From assembly GCF_040560245.1 (NCBI RefSeq), contig NZ_JAKMWP010000002.1: 64,000 bases of DNA. One strand, 5' to 3'. Source of the stretch: Morganella sibonii. GTDB taxonomy: Bacteria > Pseudomonadota > Gammaproteobacteria > Enterobacterales > Enterobacteriaceae. Both the position numbers and the translations under genes were made by a program. Position 1 is the stretch's first letter, and the number at the start of each line of letters is the position of its first letter. The notes under the pieces were generated by a model. That model saw only the letters and a list, made by a program, of their open reading frames with translations, did not search any database and was not told where the DNA came from. Positions 9,213-17,630 of the stretch are shown piece by piece.

Positions 9213-9484
9213 TTATATACGCCGCCGTTCTTCTTATCCTGACACCGGAATTGTTGTGTAATGATTGAAGTGCCTGCTGATGTACCAGCCGGTATCCGGA
9301 AAAAACGACCGGTACAACCGCTGCTGATAATGTCAGGTCAGCACTCAGGAAAGTGTATAAAGATATAGTGTGAGAGCATCCGGTTTACCGGTGTGATATC
9401 AGGAAGGCACGGCAGTAACGCAGGATGATAAACAGAGGGATTATACGCAGGGGAGATTAACTGCCGGAGGAGGGCAGTTAATTA
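9213..9484. other. Intergenic region between flhA and flgN; only a hairpin seen
   Basis: No ORF with a ribosome site was found, and no trace of flhE. A perfect inverted repeat, TTAACTGCC and GGCAGTTAA around GGAGGAG (9457-9481), sits three bases past the flgN stop. It could end the minus-strand flgMN transcript, although no T run follows. Confidence 0.6.
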
Positions 9485-9955
9485 TCAGACAGAAATTTTT
9501 TTGCCGAGCACCGGGGTGCGGGATTCCTGGCCATCAGAGCCGTAAGTTGCCTGGTTATTATGTTTTTTCATAAAATCCAGCCGTTCCTGATTAAACTGCA
9601 TATGCAGCTTCAGCATCTGATGATTGCGGTAATTCATCTCTTTCAGCGTGGTGGTCAGGTCTCTGATCGCATTCCAGACAGTGTGCATGGTTTCATTATT
9701 TTCATAGGGGGCACACAGACCGCTTTCCTGCTCCAGCACCTGACGGCGGGTTTCATTATGGCCGATAGCGGCAACCAGAAAGCGTTTCTGCTCCGTGGCT
9801 TCCTGAAACGGGGACTGCGGAACACGCGGGTAGCCGAGTAACAACTCTTCATTTTTCATCACCTGGTGCAGTGACTGCAAATGAGAGAGTTGTTGATCCA
9901 GCAGCGGCAGAAGTTGATCAGTCATTAGTTGATCAGTTATTAGTTGATCAGTCAT
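9485..9955 (-). CDS. flgN: Flagellar hook-filament junction chaperone FlgN
   Basis: FlgN is the cytoplasmic export chaperone for FlgK and FlgL. Identity rests on position after flgM, size and helical content; sequence conservation in this family is low. Starting at 9955 the protein has 156 residues and begins with the repeat MTDQLITDQLMTDQLLP. That ATG overlaps the flgM stop by eight bases, favouring coupled translation. A second in-frame ATG at 9925 would give 146 residues without the repeats. Neither start has a strong ribosome site. It ends with a charged, non-conserved tail. Confidence 0.85.
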   Translation of the reverse strand: MTDQLITDQLMTDQLLPLLDQQLSHLQSLHQVMKNEELLLGYPRVPQSPFQEATEQKRFLVAAIGHNETRRQVLEQESGLCAPYENNETMHTVWNAIRDLTTTLKEMNYRNHQMLKLHMQFNQERLDFMKKHNNQATYGSDGQESRTPVLGKKISV

Positions 9956-9956
9956 T
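9912..9956 (-). repeat. Three 15-bp tandem units on the flgN start
   Basis: AGTTGATCAGTCATT, AGTTGATCAGTTATT and AGTTGATCAGTCATT follow one another (plus-strand reading). Each unit encodes five residues, (M/I)TDQL, and the outer two carry an ATG. Unit number can change without breaking the frame, but it would change start-codon choice and the overlap with flgM. Confidence 0.92.
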
Positions 9957-10268
9957 TTTATCAGCACTGTCCATGGATAACATGCATTCGTGCGCATCAC
10001 GCAGCAGGCCGTCAGCAACTTTACCGGCGTCCATCCGTAATGTGCCGTCTTTCAGTGCCTGTTTGATTTCAGCGACTCTTGCCGTATTAATATCGTTTTT
10101 ACCCGGTGCAAGCAGCTGCTTCTGAAGTTCGCTCGGTGAAAATGCGCTTTCGCGGACTGTCTCTTCAGCCTGAACTTTTTTATCGCGCACCGGCGCGGTC
10201 AGCTCTTTCGGGTCGCGGTTAGTCACTTTGGTCAGTGCTGAAATCGCGGATGTTTGCTCAATTGCCAT
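9948..10268 (-). CDS. flgM: Anti-sigma-28 factor FlgM
   Basis: FlgM binds FliA and blocks late flagellar transcription until it is exported through the finished hook-basal body. The 106-residue protein starts MAIEQTSAI behind AGGAAAACAG. Its C-terminal half (SPSELQKQLLAPGKNDIN, then RVAEIKQALKDGTLRMDAGK and VADGLLRDA) matches the sigma-binding region of enteric FlgM; the N-terminal export half is variable, as expected. A near-perfect sigma-28 promoter lies 60 bases upstream, so flgMN can be made late as well as from the flgA promoter. Confidence 0.95.
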   Translation of the reverse strand: MAIEQTSAISALTKVTNRDPKELTAPVRDKKVQAEETVRESAFSPSELQKQLLAPGKNDINTARVAEIKQALKDGTLRMDAGKVADGLLRDAHECMLSMDSADKND

Positions 10269-10328
10269 ATCTGTTTTCCTTTTCCCGATCTGTATGAGAT
10301 GGAGGGGTGCCTCCCTTATGCTCATTAT

Positions 10329-10355
10329 TTATCGGCAATCTTATCTGAAACTTTA
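10329..10355 (-). promoter_or_regulatory. FliA (sigma-28) promoter for flgMN
   Basis: On the minus strand this reads TAAAGTTT, an 11-base spacer, then GCCGATAA, identical to the enteric sigma-28 consensus. It lies between flgA and flgM, 61 bases before the flgM ATG. Confidence 0.93.
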
Positions 10356-10382
10356 TATCTAAATTTATCACTCAGCACATAA

Positions 10383-11039
10383 CTACAGTGACACTTTCAC
10401 GCTGCCGTTTTCAAGGGCTTCGCCGCTGATAACCTGACCATTGACCAGCCGGACGCGGATTGGCGTTCCGGCGGCGGCATTATTAATGGCACGGCCTTCA
10501 TATTTTACCGAGAAATTATCACCGTCCGCCATGACAAAAACACTTTGTCCGGCTTTTATAGCCCAGGCTTTGCGGGTCATTGAGGCAACATAGGTCTGGC
10601 CTGCATCAATATTGCGCAGGGCAATTGCACCGCGGAGCGACATTTTATCGGTAACGGCGCCCGCAGGCAATTTGTGAAGTAATCCGCGCTTTGTGCCGAT
10701 ATCCACAAACTGAACAGTATCACCACGCTGAATCTGCCGGGTCGCCACGTAATACTGACCGGTGACATTGACAGCCAGCTGTATAAAGGTGCGCTTTTTA
10801 CCGCATAACACCGGCAGAGACACATTACCGGTGCTGCGTCCGCCCGCAGGCAGTTGCAGTACCGGATTTTTGCAGGCGGGCCAGCGGTCGATCGGGGTTT
10901 TTATCTCAACAGATACCTGCATCGGTTTCGGATGCAGCTGGCGGAAGTAACGGTTGATATCTTCCGGTAAACCGGCTTGCGCTGAGGCGGAAAATACCAG
11001 TAATCCGCTGATAAACAGGGTGCGGTAACGGGATGTCAT
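10383..11039 (-). CDS. flgA: Flagellar P-ring assembly chaperone FlgA
   Basis: FlgA is a periplasmic chaperone needed for FlgI to form the P ring. The 218-residue precursor has a Sec signal (TLFISGLLVFSASAQA, then GLPED) and the SAF-like C-terminal region with GAIALRNIDAGQTYVASM and a VMADGDNFSVKYEGRAINNA stretch typical of the family. The ATG at 11039 follows AAGGAGAAG; the longer in-frame start would disrupt the signal peptide. It is divergent from flgB, as in E. coli, and heads the flgAMN operon. Confidence 0.95.
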   Translation of the reverse strand: MTSRYRTLFISGLLVFSASAQAGLPEDINRYFRQLHPKPMQVSVEIKTPIDRWPACKNPVLQLPAGGRSTGNVSLPVLCGKKRTFIQLAVNVTGQYYVATRQIQRGDTVQFVDIGTKRGLLHKLPAGAVTDKMSLRGAIALRNIDAGQTYVASMTRKAWAIKAGQSVFVMADGDNFSVKYEGRAINNAAAGTPIRVRLVNGQVISGEALENGSVKVSL

Positions 11040-11215
11040 TTTCTTCTCCTTGCACAAACACGGTTATTTCTGATGGTCGCAGTTTACGCAATTTCCGCAC
11101 TGTTGAATCCGGTAAATAGGTTGGTTATTTCGCGTTTATCCCGCCATTAGATTTTCCCGGGGCGGATAATATACCTGTCACTAAAACAGGCGTAACACAT
11201 CAACAGAGGGCAGAC

Positions 11216-11632
11216 ATGCTTGATAAGTTAAATGCCACGTTTGCATTTCAGCAGCAGGCACTTTCGCTGCGGGAAACGCGTCAGACAATCCTGGCATCCA
11301 ATATTGCCAATGCGGATACCCCAGGGTATCAGGCTCGGGATATCGATTTCAGTCATCAGCTGAAACAGGCGATGAATAATGGCACGGTGAAAAACGGCGG
11401 CCTGGCGATGGCGGTGACCGCAAAAGGTCATATCAGCGGACACGGTGCCGCAATGCCGTCGGCGGTTGATCTCAAATACCGGGTTCCGTATCAGACATCG
11501 ATGGACGGTAATACCGTGGATATGGATGTTGAACGCAGTCAGTTTGCTGATAACACCCTGAAATATCAGGCTGACCTGACCTTTATTAACAGCCGTGTGA
11601 AAAGCATGCTGGCTGTCTTGCAGCAAGGGTAA
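11216..11632 (+). CDS. flgB: Flagellar proximal rod protein FlgB
   Basis: FlgB forms the proximal rod, linking the MS ring and export gate to the outer rod. It has 138 residues. The N-terminal rod motif (QQALSLRETRQTILASNIAN followed by ADTPGYQARDIDF) and the C-terminal helix ending NSRVKSMLAVLQQG are those of axial proteins, and there is no signal peptide because the protein leaves through the flagellar exporter. It is the first gene of the flgBCDEFGHIJ operon, and 176 bases separate it from divergent flgA. Confidence 0.97.
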   Translation: MLDKLNATFAFQQQALSLRETRQTILASNIANADTPGYQARDIDFSHQLKQAMNNGTVKNGGLAMAVTAKGHISGHGAAMPSAVDLKYRVPYQTSMDGNTVDMDVERSQFADNTLKYQADLTFINSRVKSMLAVLQQG

Positions 11633-11637
11633 TCACC

Positions 11638-12042
11638 ATGGCATTACTGAGTATTTTTGATATTTCTGCTTCCGCCCTGACCGCACAGTCCCAGCGTCTG
11701 AACGTCAGCGCCAGTAACATGGCGAACGCAGAAAGTGTCGCGGGACCGGACGGCGAGCCGTACCGTGCGAAACAAGTGGTATTTCAGACCGCTCCGCAGG
11801 GGCGTTATGACATCGGCGGTGTAAAAGTCAGCCAGCTGATTGAAGACCCGGCACCACCGCGTCTTGAATACAAACCCGGACACCCGCTGGCGGATGAAAA
11901 GGGCTATGTGCGCATGCCGAACGTGGACACCGTGGGTGAGATGATCAACACCATTTCCGCGTCCCGCAGCTACCAGGCAAACCTGGAAGTGATGAATACA
12001 GCTAAAGTGCTGTTGCAGAAGACCTTAACCCTCGGACAGTAA
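11638..12042 (+). CDS. flgC: Flagellar proximal rod protein FlgC
   Basis: FlgC is the second proximal rod subunit, 134 residues long. The motif QSQRLNVSASNMANAES and the C-terminal MINTISASRSYQANLEVMNT helix mark the family. The start lies five bases after the flgB stop, with GGGTAATCACC upstream. It is exported unprocessed by the type III apparatus and assembles next to FlgB and FlgF. Confidence 0.97.
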   Translation: MALLSIFDISASALTAQSQRLNVSASNMANAESVAGPDGEPYRAKQVVFQTAPQGRYDIGGVKVSQLIEDPAPPRLEYKPGHPLADEKGYVRMPNVDTVGEMINTISASRSYQANLEVMNTAKVLLQKTLTLGQ

Positions 12043-12053
12043 CGGAGTGAGTC

Positions 12054-12860
12054 ATGGGGATTAATGCAGCAACCAATGATCCGGTCAATAACGACATTGA
12101 TGCGCAGAAAAAGCCGCAGAAAAGTCAGAGTGACGATATGCGGGACACCTTTCTGCAAATGATTGTCACGCAGATGCAGAACCAGGATCCGACCAAACCG
12201 ATGGATAACACGGATCTGACCAGTCAGCTGGCGCAAATCGCCACCCTGGAAAGTATGAACAGCCTGAATGACAGCGTCAGCGGTATATCAAAGCAGATTA
12301 ACTCCGGCCAGTCATTACAGGCGACACAACTGGTCGGCAAAAATGTTCTGATCCCGGGCAGTGACCTGGTTCTGGTACCAACCGGTGACGGTACAACCCG
12401 CGTGAAAGCAGATAACCCGCCGCCGGGTGATGATACATCCATTACCCCGTTTGCGGATGATAACGGCGGTGATGACAGCAGCGGCAGCGGATTTGAATCC
12501 TCGCCGTTCGGTTTCTTCCTCGCCAAACCGGCGGACAAAATTGAGATAACCATCCGCGATAAAAACAAAGGAATTGTCAGGACTATCACGATTGACGGTG
12601 AAACCAAACCGGATATCTACGACAAGACCTGGGACGGCCGCAATGATAATGGTGAGCTGGTTGCCGATACCAAAGGAAAATACACCTTTGAGGTAAAAGC
12701 CACCATGAAAGGTGAAGAAATTCCGCAAAGCGGCGTCGTCAGACTGAAATACGCGAAAGTGAATGGCGTGACACCGGGAGCGGATGCACCGCTTCTGGAT
12801 GTGGGCATCGGTAACAGCGTGCTGCTGTCTGAAATCTTTAAAGTGTATCCGTCAAATTAA
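12054..12860 (+). CDS. flgD: Flagellar hook cap / hook assembly scaffold FlgD, with internal insertion
   Basis: FlgD caps the growing hook and is lost when the hook-filament junction proteins arrive. The N-terminal helical segment (DTFLQMIVTQMQNQDPTKPM) is strongly conserved. At 268 residues it is longer than the 231 of the E. coli protein. The excess lies near residues 118-158: a Pro/Gly/Asp/Ser-rich stretch containing NPPPGDDTS and DDNGGDDSSGSG before the FlgD Tudor/FnIII-like domain (KTWDGRNDNGELV). This looks like a flexible surface insertion. It starts 11 bases after flgC behind ACGGAGTGAG. Confidence 0.95.
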   Translation: MGINAATNDPVNNDIDAQKKPQKSQSDDMRDTFLQMIVTQMQNQDPTKPMDNTDLTSQLAQIATLESMNSLNDSVSGISKQINSGQSLQATQLVGKNVLIPGSDLVLVPTGDGTTRVKADNPPPGDDTSITPFADDNGGDDSSGSGFESSPFGFFLAKPADKIEITIRDKNKGIVRTITIDGETKPDIYDKTWDGRNDNGELVADTKGKYTFEVKATMKGEEIPQSGVVRLKYAKVNGVTPGADAPLLDVGIGNSVLLSEIFKVYPSN

Positions 12861-12889
12861 AAAGAAAACCCAATTGTCATGGAGGTGAC

Positions 12890-14101
12890 ATGTCTTTTTC
12901 ACAAGCAGTCAGCGGCCTTAATGCCGCTTCATCCGGTCTTGATTCGATCGGTAACAACATTGCCAACTCCGCAACCAACGGCTTTAAAGGGGCGCATGCG
13001 TCTTTTGCTGATATGTTTGCCGGTTCCGGTGTGGGCCTCGGGGTTAACGTTGCGGCGGTTTCCCAGAACTTCAAAGACGGTGCTATCACCCGTACTGACC
13101 GTGCCACAGACGTTGCGATTTCCGGTAACGGTTTTTTCCGTCTGCTGGATGGTAATGGTGACGTGGTGTACAGCCGTGACGGTGAATTCCACCGTGACAA
13201 GAGCGGCAACCTGGTCAACAACCAGGGCATGATGGTCACCGGATTCCCGGCGGGTCAGGATGCGTCCGGTAACGCGACTATCCAGACCGGCGGTATTCCG
13301 CAGATCCTGAATATCCCGACCGATATGATGGATGCCAAAGCGTCCGCCAAAGGTGAGCTGACCATCAACCTGAACTCGGATGATAAAGCGATTACCGCCG
13401 CATTCGATGCCGATAATCCGGATACGTACAACTTCAGCACCACCATGACCACCTATGACAGCCAGGGTAACACCCATGAAGTCGCGGTTTATTTTATCAA
13501 AACCGCCGATAACAAATGGGCAGTCAAAGCCAAAGACAGCAGTGACAAAGCAGCGGCTGTTCAGGATCTGGGGAACATGGAATTTGACGGTAACGGTAAA
13601 TTAAAAGGTACCGCTGATTTTAAATTCAACTATACCGGTTTAAACGGTGCGGATGCAGGCACGGTTGACCTGAGTTTCAACAAAACCCGTCAGCAGAAAG
13701 TGACCGAATCATCAGTCAGCAAGATTGATGTAGATGGTTATCAGTCCGGTGAATACACCAGCTTCAAAATTGAGAATGACGGCACCATCACCGCCAGCTA
13801 TTCCAACCAGCAGAAGCGGACCGTCGGTAAAATCGCACTCTCTTCGTTTGCCAACAATAATGGTCTGGCATCTCAGGGCGGTAACGTCTGGAAAGCGACC
13901 AATGCTTCCGGTAACCCGATGGACGGCGTTCCGGGAACCGGACAGTTCGGTAACCTGACCGGTGGTGCGGTGGAAGCCTCCAACGTGGATATGAGTCAGG
14001 AGCTGATCAACATGATTGTGATGCAGCGTAACTATCAGTCCAACTCGCAGACCATCAAAACGCAGGATCAGATGCTGCAGACGCTGGTTAACTTACGTTA
14101 A
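12890..14101 (+). CDS. flgE: Flagellar hook protein FlgE
   Basis: FlgE polymerises into the universal joint between rod and filament. The 403-residue protein has the N-terminal SFSQAVSGLNAASSGLDSIG and GNNIANSATNGFKGA motifs and the C-terminal VDMSQELINMIVMQRNYQSN helix of axial proteins, with variable surface domains between. A strong ribosome site (ATGGAGGTGAC) precedes the ATG. Length is close to the E. coli 402. Confidence 0.97.
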   Translation: MSFSQAVSGLNAASSGLDSIGNNIANSATNGFKGAHASFADMFAGSGVGLGVNVAAVSQNFKDGAITRTDRATDVAISGNGFFRLLDGNGDVVYSRDGEFHRDKSGNLVNNQGMMVTGFPAGQDASGNATIQTGGIPQILNIPTDMMDAKASAKGELTINLNSDDKAITAAFDADNPDTYNFSTTMTTYDSQGNTHEVAVYFIKTADNKWAVKAKDSSDKAAAVQDLGNMEFDGNGKLKGTADFKFNYTGLNGADAGTVDLSFNKTRQQKVTESSVSKIDVDGYQSGEYTSFKIENDGTITASYSNQQKRTVGKIALSSFANNNGLASQGGNVWKATNASGNPMDGVPGTGQFGNLTGGAVEASNVDMSQELINMIVMQRNYQSNSQTIKTQDQMLQTLVNLR

Positions 14102-14122
14102 GCATAAAGACAGAAGGTGGCC

Positions 14123-14878
14123 ATGGATCACGTCATTTATACGGCAATGGGCGGCGCTAAGCATGCGCTGGAAAATCAGGCCATTGTCTCGAACAACATT
14201 GCCAACGTCTCGACGTCCGGGTTTAAGGCGCAGCTGTCCGCTATGCGGGCTGTACCGGTAAACGGTGATACAGAGCAGACCCGGACACTGGTGGTCTCTT
14301 CGACTCCCGGTGCGGACATGACTCAGGGGCCGCTGAATTACACCGGCCGTCAGATGGATGTGGCGCTTAACGAAGGTCATTTCCTGGCGGTTGCGCTGCC
14401 GGGCGGGGAAGAAGCGTATACCCGTAACGGCAGTATTCAGGTTTCAGCGGACGGTCAGCTGATGCTGGGTGAGCACCTTCTGCAGGGTGACGGCGGTGCG
14501 ATTGATGTGCCGCCGCATGCGGAACTGACCATCGGTGGTGACGGTACTATCACCGCGCTGATCCCGACTGACCCGCCGACCATGCTCGGTCAGGTCGGAC
14601 GGCTGAAAGTGGTGGAAGCGAAACCGCAGGATGTGCTGCGCGGTGAAGACGGGCTGTTTCATCTCACGGCGGCGGCGCGCAATGCCAACGGCAATGAACT
14701 GCCGGTCAGTGAGCGCGGCAAAGTGTCTTCCGGCGTGCTGGAGGGCAGTAACGTCAATCCGGCACAGGCGATGGTGGAAATGATTGCCAATGCGCGTCAT
14801 TTCGAGATGCAGATGAAAGTGGTTCACAGCGCGGATGAAAACGCCCAGCGGGCCAATCAGCTGCTTTCTGTGAGTTAA
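14123..14878 (+). CDS. flgF: Flagellar rod protein FlgF
   Basis: FlgF is the last proximal rod protein. From the ATG at 14123 it has 251 residues, matching the E. coli length. AGAAGG lies five bases upstream; the in-frame GTG at 14117 overlaps this site. Motifs VSNNIANVSTSGFKAQLSAM and NPAQAMVEMIANARHFEMQM identify the FlgF/FlgG group. It is placed between flgE and flgG, as usual. Confidence 0.97.
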   Translation: MDHVIYTAMGGAKHALENQAIVSNNIANVSTSGFKAQLSAMRAVPVNGDTEQTRTLVVSSTPGADMTQGPLNYTGRQMDVALNEGHFLAVALPGGEEAYTRNGSIQVSADGQLMLGEHLLQGDGGAIDVPPHAELTIGGDGTITALIPTDPPTMLGQVGRLKVVEAKPQDVLRGEDGLFHLTAAARNANGNELPVSERGKVSSGVLEGSNVNPAQAMVEMIANARHFEMQMKVVHSADENAQRANQLLSVS

Positions 14879-14897
14879 TATTCAGTAAGGAATTATC

Positions 14898-15680
14898 ATG
14901 ATCCGTTCATTATGGATTGCCAAAACCGGGCTTGAAGCCCAGCAGACGAACCTGGATGTTATTTCCAACAACCTGGCCAACGTCAGCACCAACGGTTTTA
15001 AACGCCAGCGTGCGGTGTTTGAAGATCTGCTTTATCAGAATATCCGTCAGCCGGGTGCGATGAGCTCTGAACAGACCTCTCTGCCGACCGGTCTGCAACT
15101 GGGTACCGGTGTGCGTCCGGTGGCGACCACCCGTATTCATGCTCAGGGTGCGCTGAACAAAACCGGCACATCTACCGATATCGCCATCAGCGGACAGGGT
15201 TTTATCCATGTCCAGATGCCGGACGGCTCTGATGCCTATACCCGTGACGGCTCCCTGCATCCGGATCAGAACGGTCAGCTGGTGACCTCATCCGGTTATC
15301 AGATTGTTCCGGCCATTATGATCCCGGAAGGGGCTCAGAAGATGGAAATCGGCCGTGACGGTACCGTTTCTGTCACCATGTACGGCGAAAGCCAGCCGCA
15401 GCAGGTCGGGCAAATCACGCTGACCACCTTCATCAACGATGCGGGTCTGGAAAGCATCGGTGAAAACCTCTACATGGAAACCGCCAGCTCAGGTGCGCCG
15501 ACAGAAAGTGCCCCGGAAACCAACGGCGCTGGCCGTCTGTATCAGGGCATGGTGGAAACCTCGAACGTTAACGTGGCGGAAGAGCTGGTCAATATGATCC
15601 AGACGCAGCGCGCGTACGAAATCAACAGTAAGGCCGTTTCCGCCTCTGATCAGATGTTACAGCGTCTGACACAACTGTAA
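14898..15680 (+). CDS. flgG: Flagellar distal rod protein FlgG
   Basis: FlgG builds the distal rod that spans the periplasm. It has 260 residues, identical in length to the E. coli protein, with NLDVISNNLANVSTNGFKR and the C-terminal NVAEELVNMIQTQRAYEINS helix. AAGGAATTATC precedes the ATG. Rod length in the known system is set by the outer membrane distance. Confidence 0.98.
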   Translation: MIRSLWIAKTGLEAQQTNLDVISNNLANVSTNGFKRQRAVFEDLLYQNIRQPGAMSSEQTSLPTGLQLGTGVRPVATTRIHAQGALNKTGTSTDIAISGQGFIHVQMPDGSDAYTRDGSLHPDQNGQLVTSSGYQIVPAIMIPEGAQKMEIGRDGTVSVTMYGESQPQQVGQITLTTFINDAGLESIGENLYMETASSGAPTESAPETNGAGRLYQGMVETSNVNVAEELVNMIQTQRAYEINSKAVSASDQMLQRLTQL

Positions 15681-15756
15681 TCCCTGTCCCGGCGCTGAGA
15701 TTATCACCGCCGGGGCTTTTTGACTGAGACACGCACAGAACAGCAAGAGTATTAAG

Positions 15757-16506
15757 ATGACTGAAAGCGGCATTGTTCCACGGCAGCAGGATTGCGCAAG
15801 TTCTCCTGCAACATCTGTTTGCGGGCGCGGACTGGTGACAGCGGCAGTGCTTGCCGTATCACTCAGCGGCTGTGCTTACATCAAACCCAAACCGCTGGTG
15901 GATACTCACACCACCGCGCTGCCGGCCGCACCGACTGCCCCGGCCGCGAACGGTGCTATTTTTCAGAGCGCACAGCCTGCCTACTACGGCTACCAGCCGC
16001 TGTTTGAGGACAGACGCCCGCGTAACGTCGGCGATATCCTCACCATCAATCTGCAGGAAAACGTCAGCGCCAGCAAAAACTCCTCCGCGAATGCCAACCG
16101 TGCAGGGAAAACCGGGTTTCTCGCGGCAATTCTGCCCGGCTTTATGCAGGGCTGGCTCGGCGGCGGTAACACAGAGCTGGACGTAAAAGGTAACAGTGAA
16201 TTTACCGGCAAAGGCGGTGCCAATGCCCAGAACACCTTTAAAGGCACGATTACGGTCACGGTGGATCAGCTGCTGGCAAACGGTAACCTGCATGTGGTGG
16301 GTGAAAAACGGATCGCCATCAACCAGGGCACGGAATCTATCCGTTTCTCCGGTGTGGTCAACCCGCGCACCATCGGGGCGGATAACAGTGTCAGCTCAAC
16401 GCAGGTGGCGGATGCCCGTATTGAATATGTCGGCGACGGCTATATCAACGAATCGCAGAATATGGGCTGGTTACAGCGTTTCTTCCTGAATGTGTCACCG
16501 TACTGA
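15757..16506 (+). CDS. flgH: Flagellar L-ring lipoprotein FlgH, long N-terminal extension
   Basis: FlgH is an outer-membrane lipoprotein forming the L ring around the rod. The mature part is well conserved (GYQPLFEDRRPRNVGD, NQGTESIRFSGVVNPRTIGA, MGWLQRFFLN). At 249 residues it is longer than the E. coli 232 because about 25 polar residues precede the hydrophobic signal core; the lipobox LSGC puts the acylated cysteine near residue 39. A later GTG in the signal core lacks a ribosome site, so the ATG at 15757 is kept with some doubt. Confidence 0.93.
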   Translation: MTESGIVPRQQDCASSPATSVCGRGLVTAAVLAVSLSGCAYIKPKPLVDTHTTALPAAPTAPAANGAIFQSAQPAYYGYQPLFEDRRPRNVGDILTINLQENVSASKNSSANANRAGKTGFLAAILPGFMQGWLGGGNTELDVKGNSEFTGKGGANAQNTFKGTITVTVDQLLANGNLHVVGEKRIAINQGTESIRFSGVVNPRTIGADNSVSSTQVADARIEYVGDGYINESQNMGWLQRFFLNVSPY

Positions 16507-16523
16507 GCAGAGGTAAAGTGAGA

Positions 16524-17630
16524 ATGAAAAAAGTACTGACCGGCCTGCTGATTGCGGTTTTGGGTGTGGCGAGTATTCCCGCACACAGCGAGCGGATTAA
16601 AGATCTGACCACCGTGCAGGGTGTGCGTGAGAATGCACTGATTGGTTACGGGCTGATTGTCGGCCTCGACGGCACCGGTGACCAGACCATGCAGACGCCG
16701 TTTACCACACAAAGTCTGAATAACATGTTGTCGCAGATGGGGATCACCGTCCCGCCGGGCACCAATATGCAGCTGAAAAACGTGGCGGCGGTGATGGTCA
16801 CCGCCAAAATGCCGCCGTTTGCCCGCTCCGGCCAGGCAATCGACGTGGTGGTTTCCTCAATGGGTAACGCCAAAAGCCTGCGCGGCGGCACATTGCTGAT
16901 GACGCCGCTGAAAGGCGTGGACGGACAGGTTTATGCGCTGGCTCAGGGTAATATCCTGGTCGGCGGTGCCGGTGTCAGTGCCGGAGGCAGCAGTGTCAAA
17001 GTAAACCAGCTGGCCGGCGGCCGTATCAGCGGCGGGGCAACGATTGAGCGTGAACTGCCGGGCGGATTCGGCCAGAACGGCGTGATCAATCTTCAGCTTA
17101 ATGAAGACAGCTTTGCGCTGGCACAGGATATCAGTGACGCGGTGAACCGCCTGAACGGCTTCGGCACGGCGACACCACTGGACTCCCGTACTGTACAGCT
17201 GCGCGTGCCGCAGAGCAGCAGTGATCAGGTGCGTTTCCTGGCGCGGGTGCAGGCTCTGAATATCCGTCCGCCGCAGAATGAAGCCAAAGTTATCCTGAAT
17301 TCCCGCACCGGCTCGGTGGTGATTAACCGGACTGTCACCCTCGACAGCTGTGCGGTCGCTCACGGCAGCCTGGCAGTAACGGTTGATCGCGAGACTCAGG
17401 TCAGTCAGCCGGATACCCCGTTTGCCGGTGGCCAGACCGTCGTGACCCGCAATACCAATGTCGGGATACGCGAGCAGGACGGCACACTGAAGAAAGTCAA
17501 TGCCGGGGCGAATCTTAATCAGGTTATTCAGGCACTCAATACATTAGGGGCCACACCGACTGATCTGATGTCGATTTTACAGGCGATGGAAAGTGCCGGT
17601 TGTCTGCGGGCGAAACTGGAGATCATCTGA
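16524..17630 (+). CDS. flgI: Flagellar P-ring protein FlgI
   Basis: FlgI assembles the peptidoglycan-level P ring with help from FlgA. The 368-residue precursor has a Sec signal (MKKVLTGLLIAVLGVASIPA) and the family motifs ERIKDLTTVQGVRENALIGY and GTGDQTMQTPFT. The ATG at 16524 sits nine bases after AGGT; the GTG at 16518 is too close to that site. It ends in a TGATG overlap with flgJ. Confidence 0.97.
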   Translation: MKKVLTGLLIAVLGVASIPAHSERIKDLTTVQGVRENALIGYGLIVGLDGTGDQTMQTPFTTQSLNNMLSQMGITVPPGTNMQLKNVAAVMVTAKMPPFARSGQAIDVVVSSMGNAKSLRGGTLLMTPLKGVDGQVYALAQGNILVGGAGVSAGGSSVKVNQLAGGRISGGATIERELPGGFGQNGVINLQLNEDSFALAQDISDAVNRLNGFGTATPLDSRTVQLRVPQSSSDQVRFLARVQALNIRPPQNEAKVILNSRTGSVVINRTVTLDSCAVAHGSLAVTVDRETQVSQPDTPFAGGQTVVTRNTNVGIREQDGTLKKVNAGANLNQVIQALNTLGATPTDLMSILQAMESAGCLRAKLEII

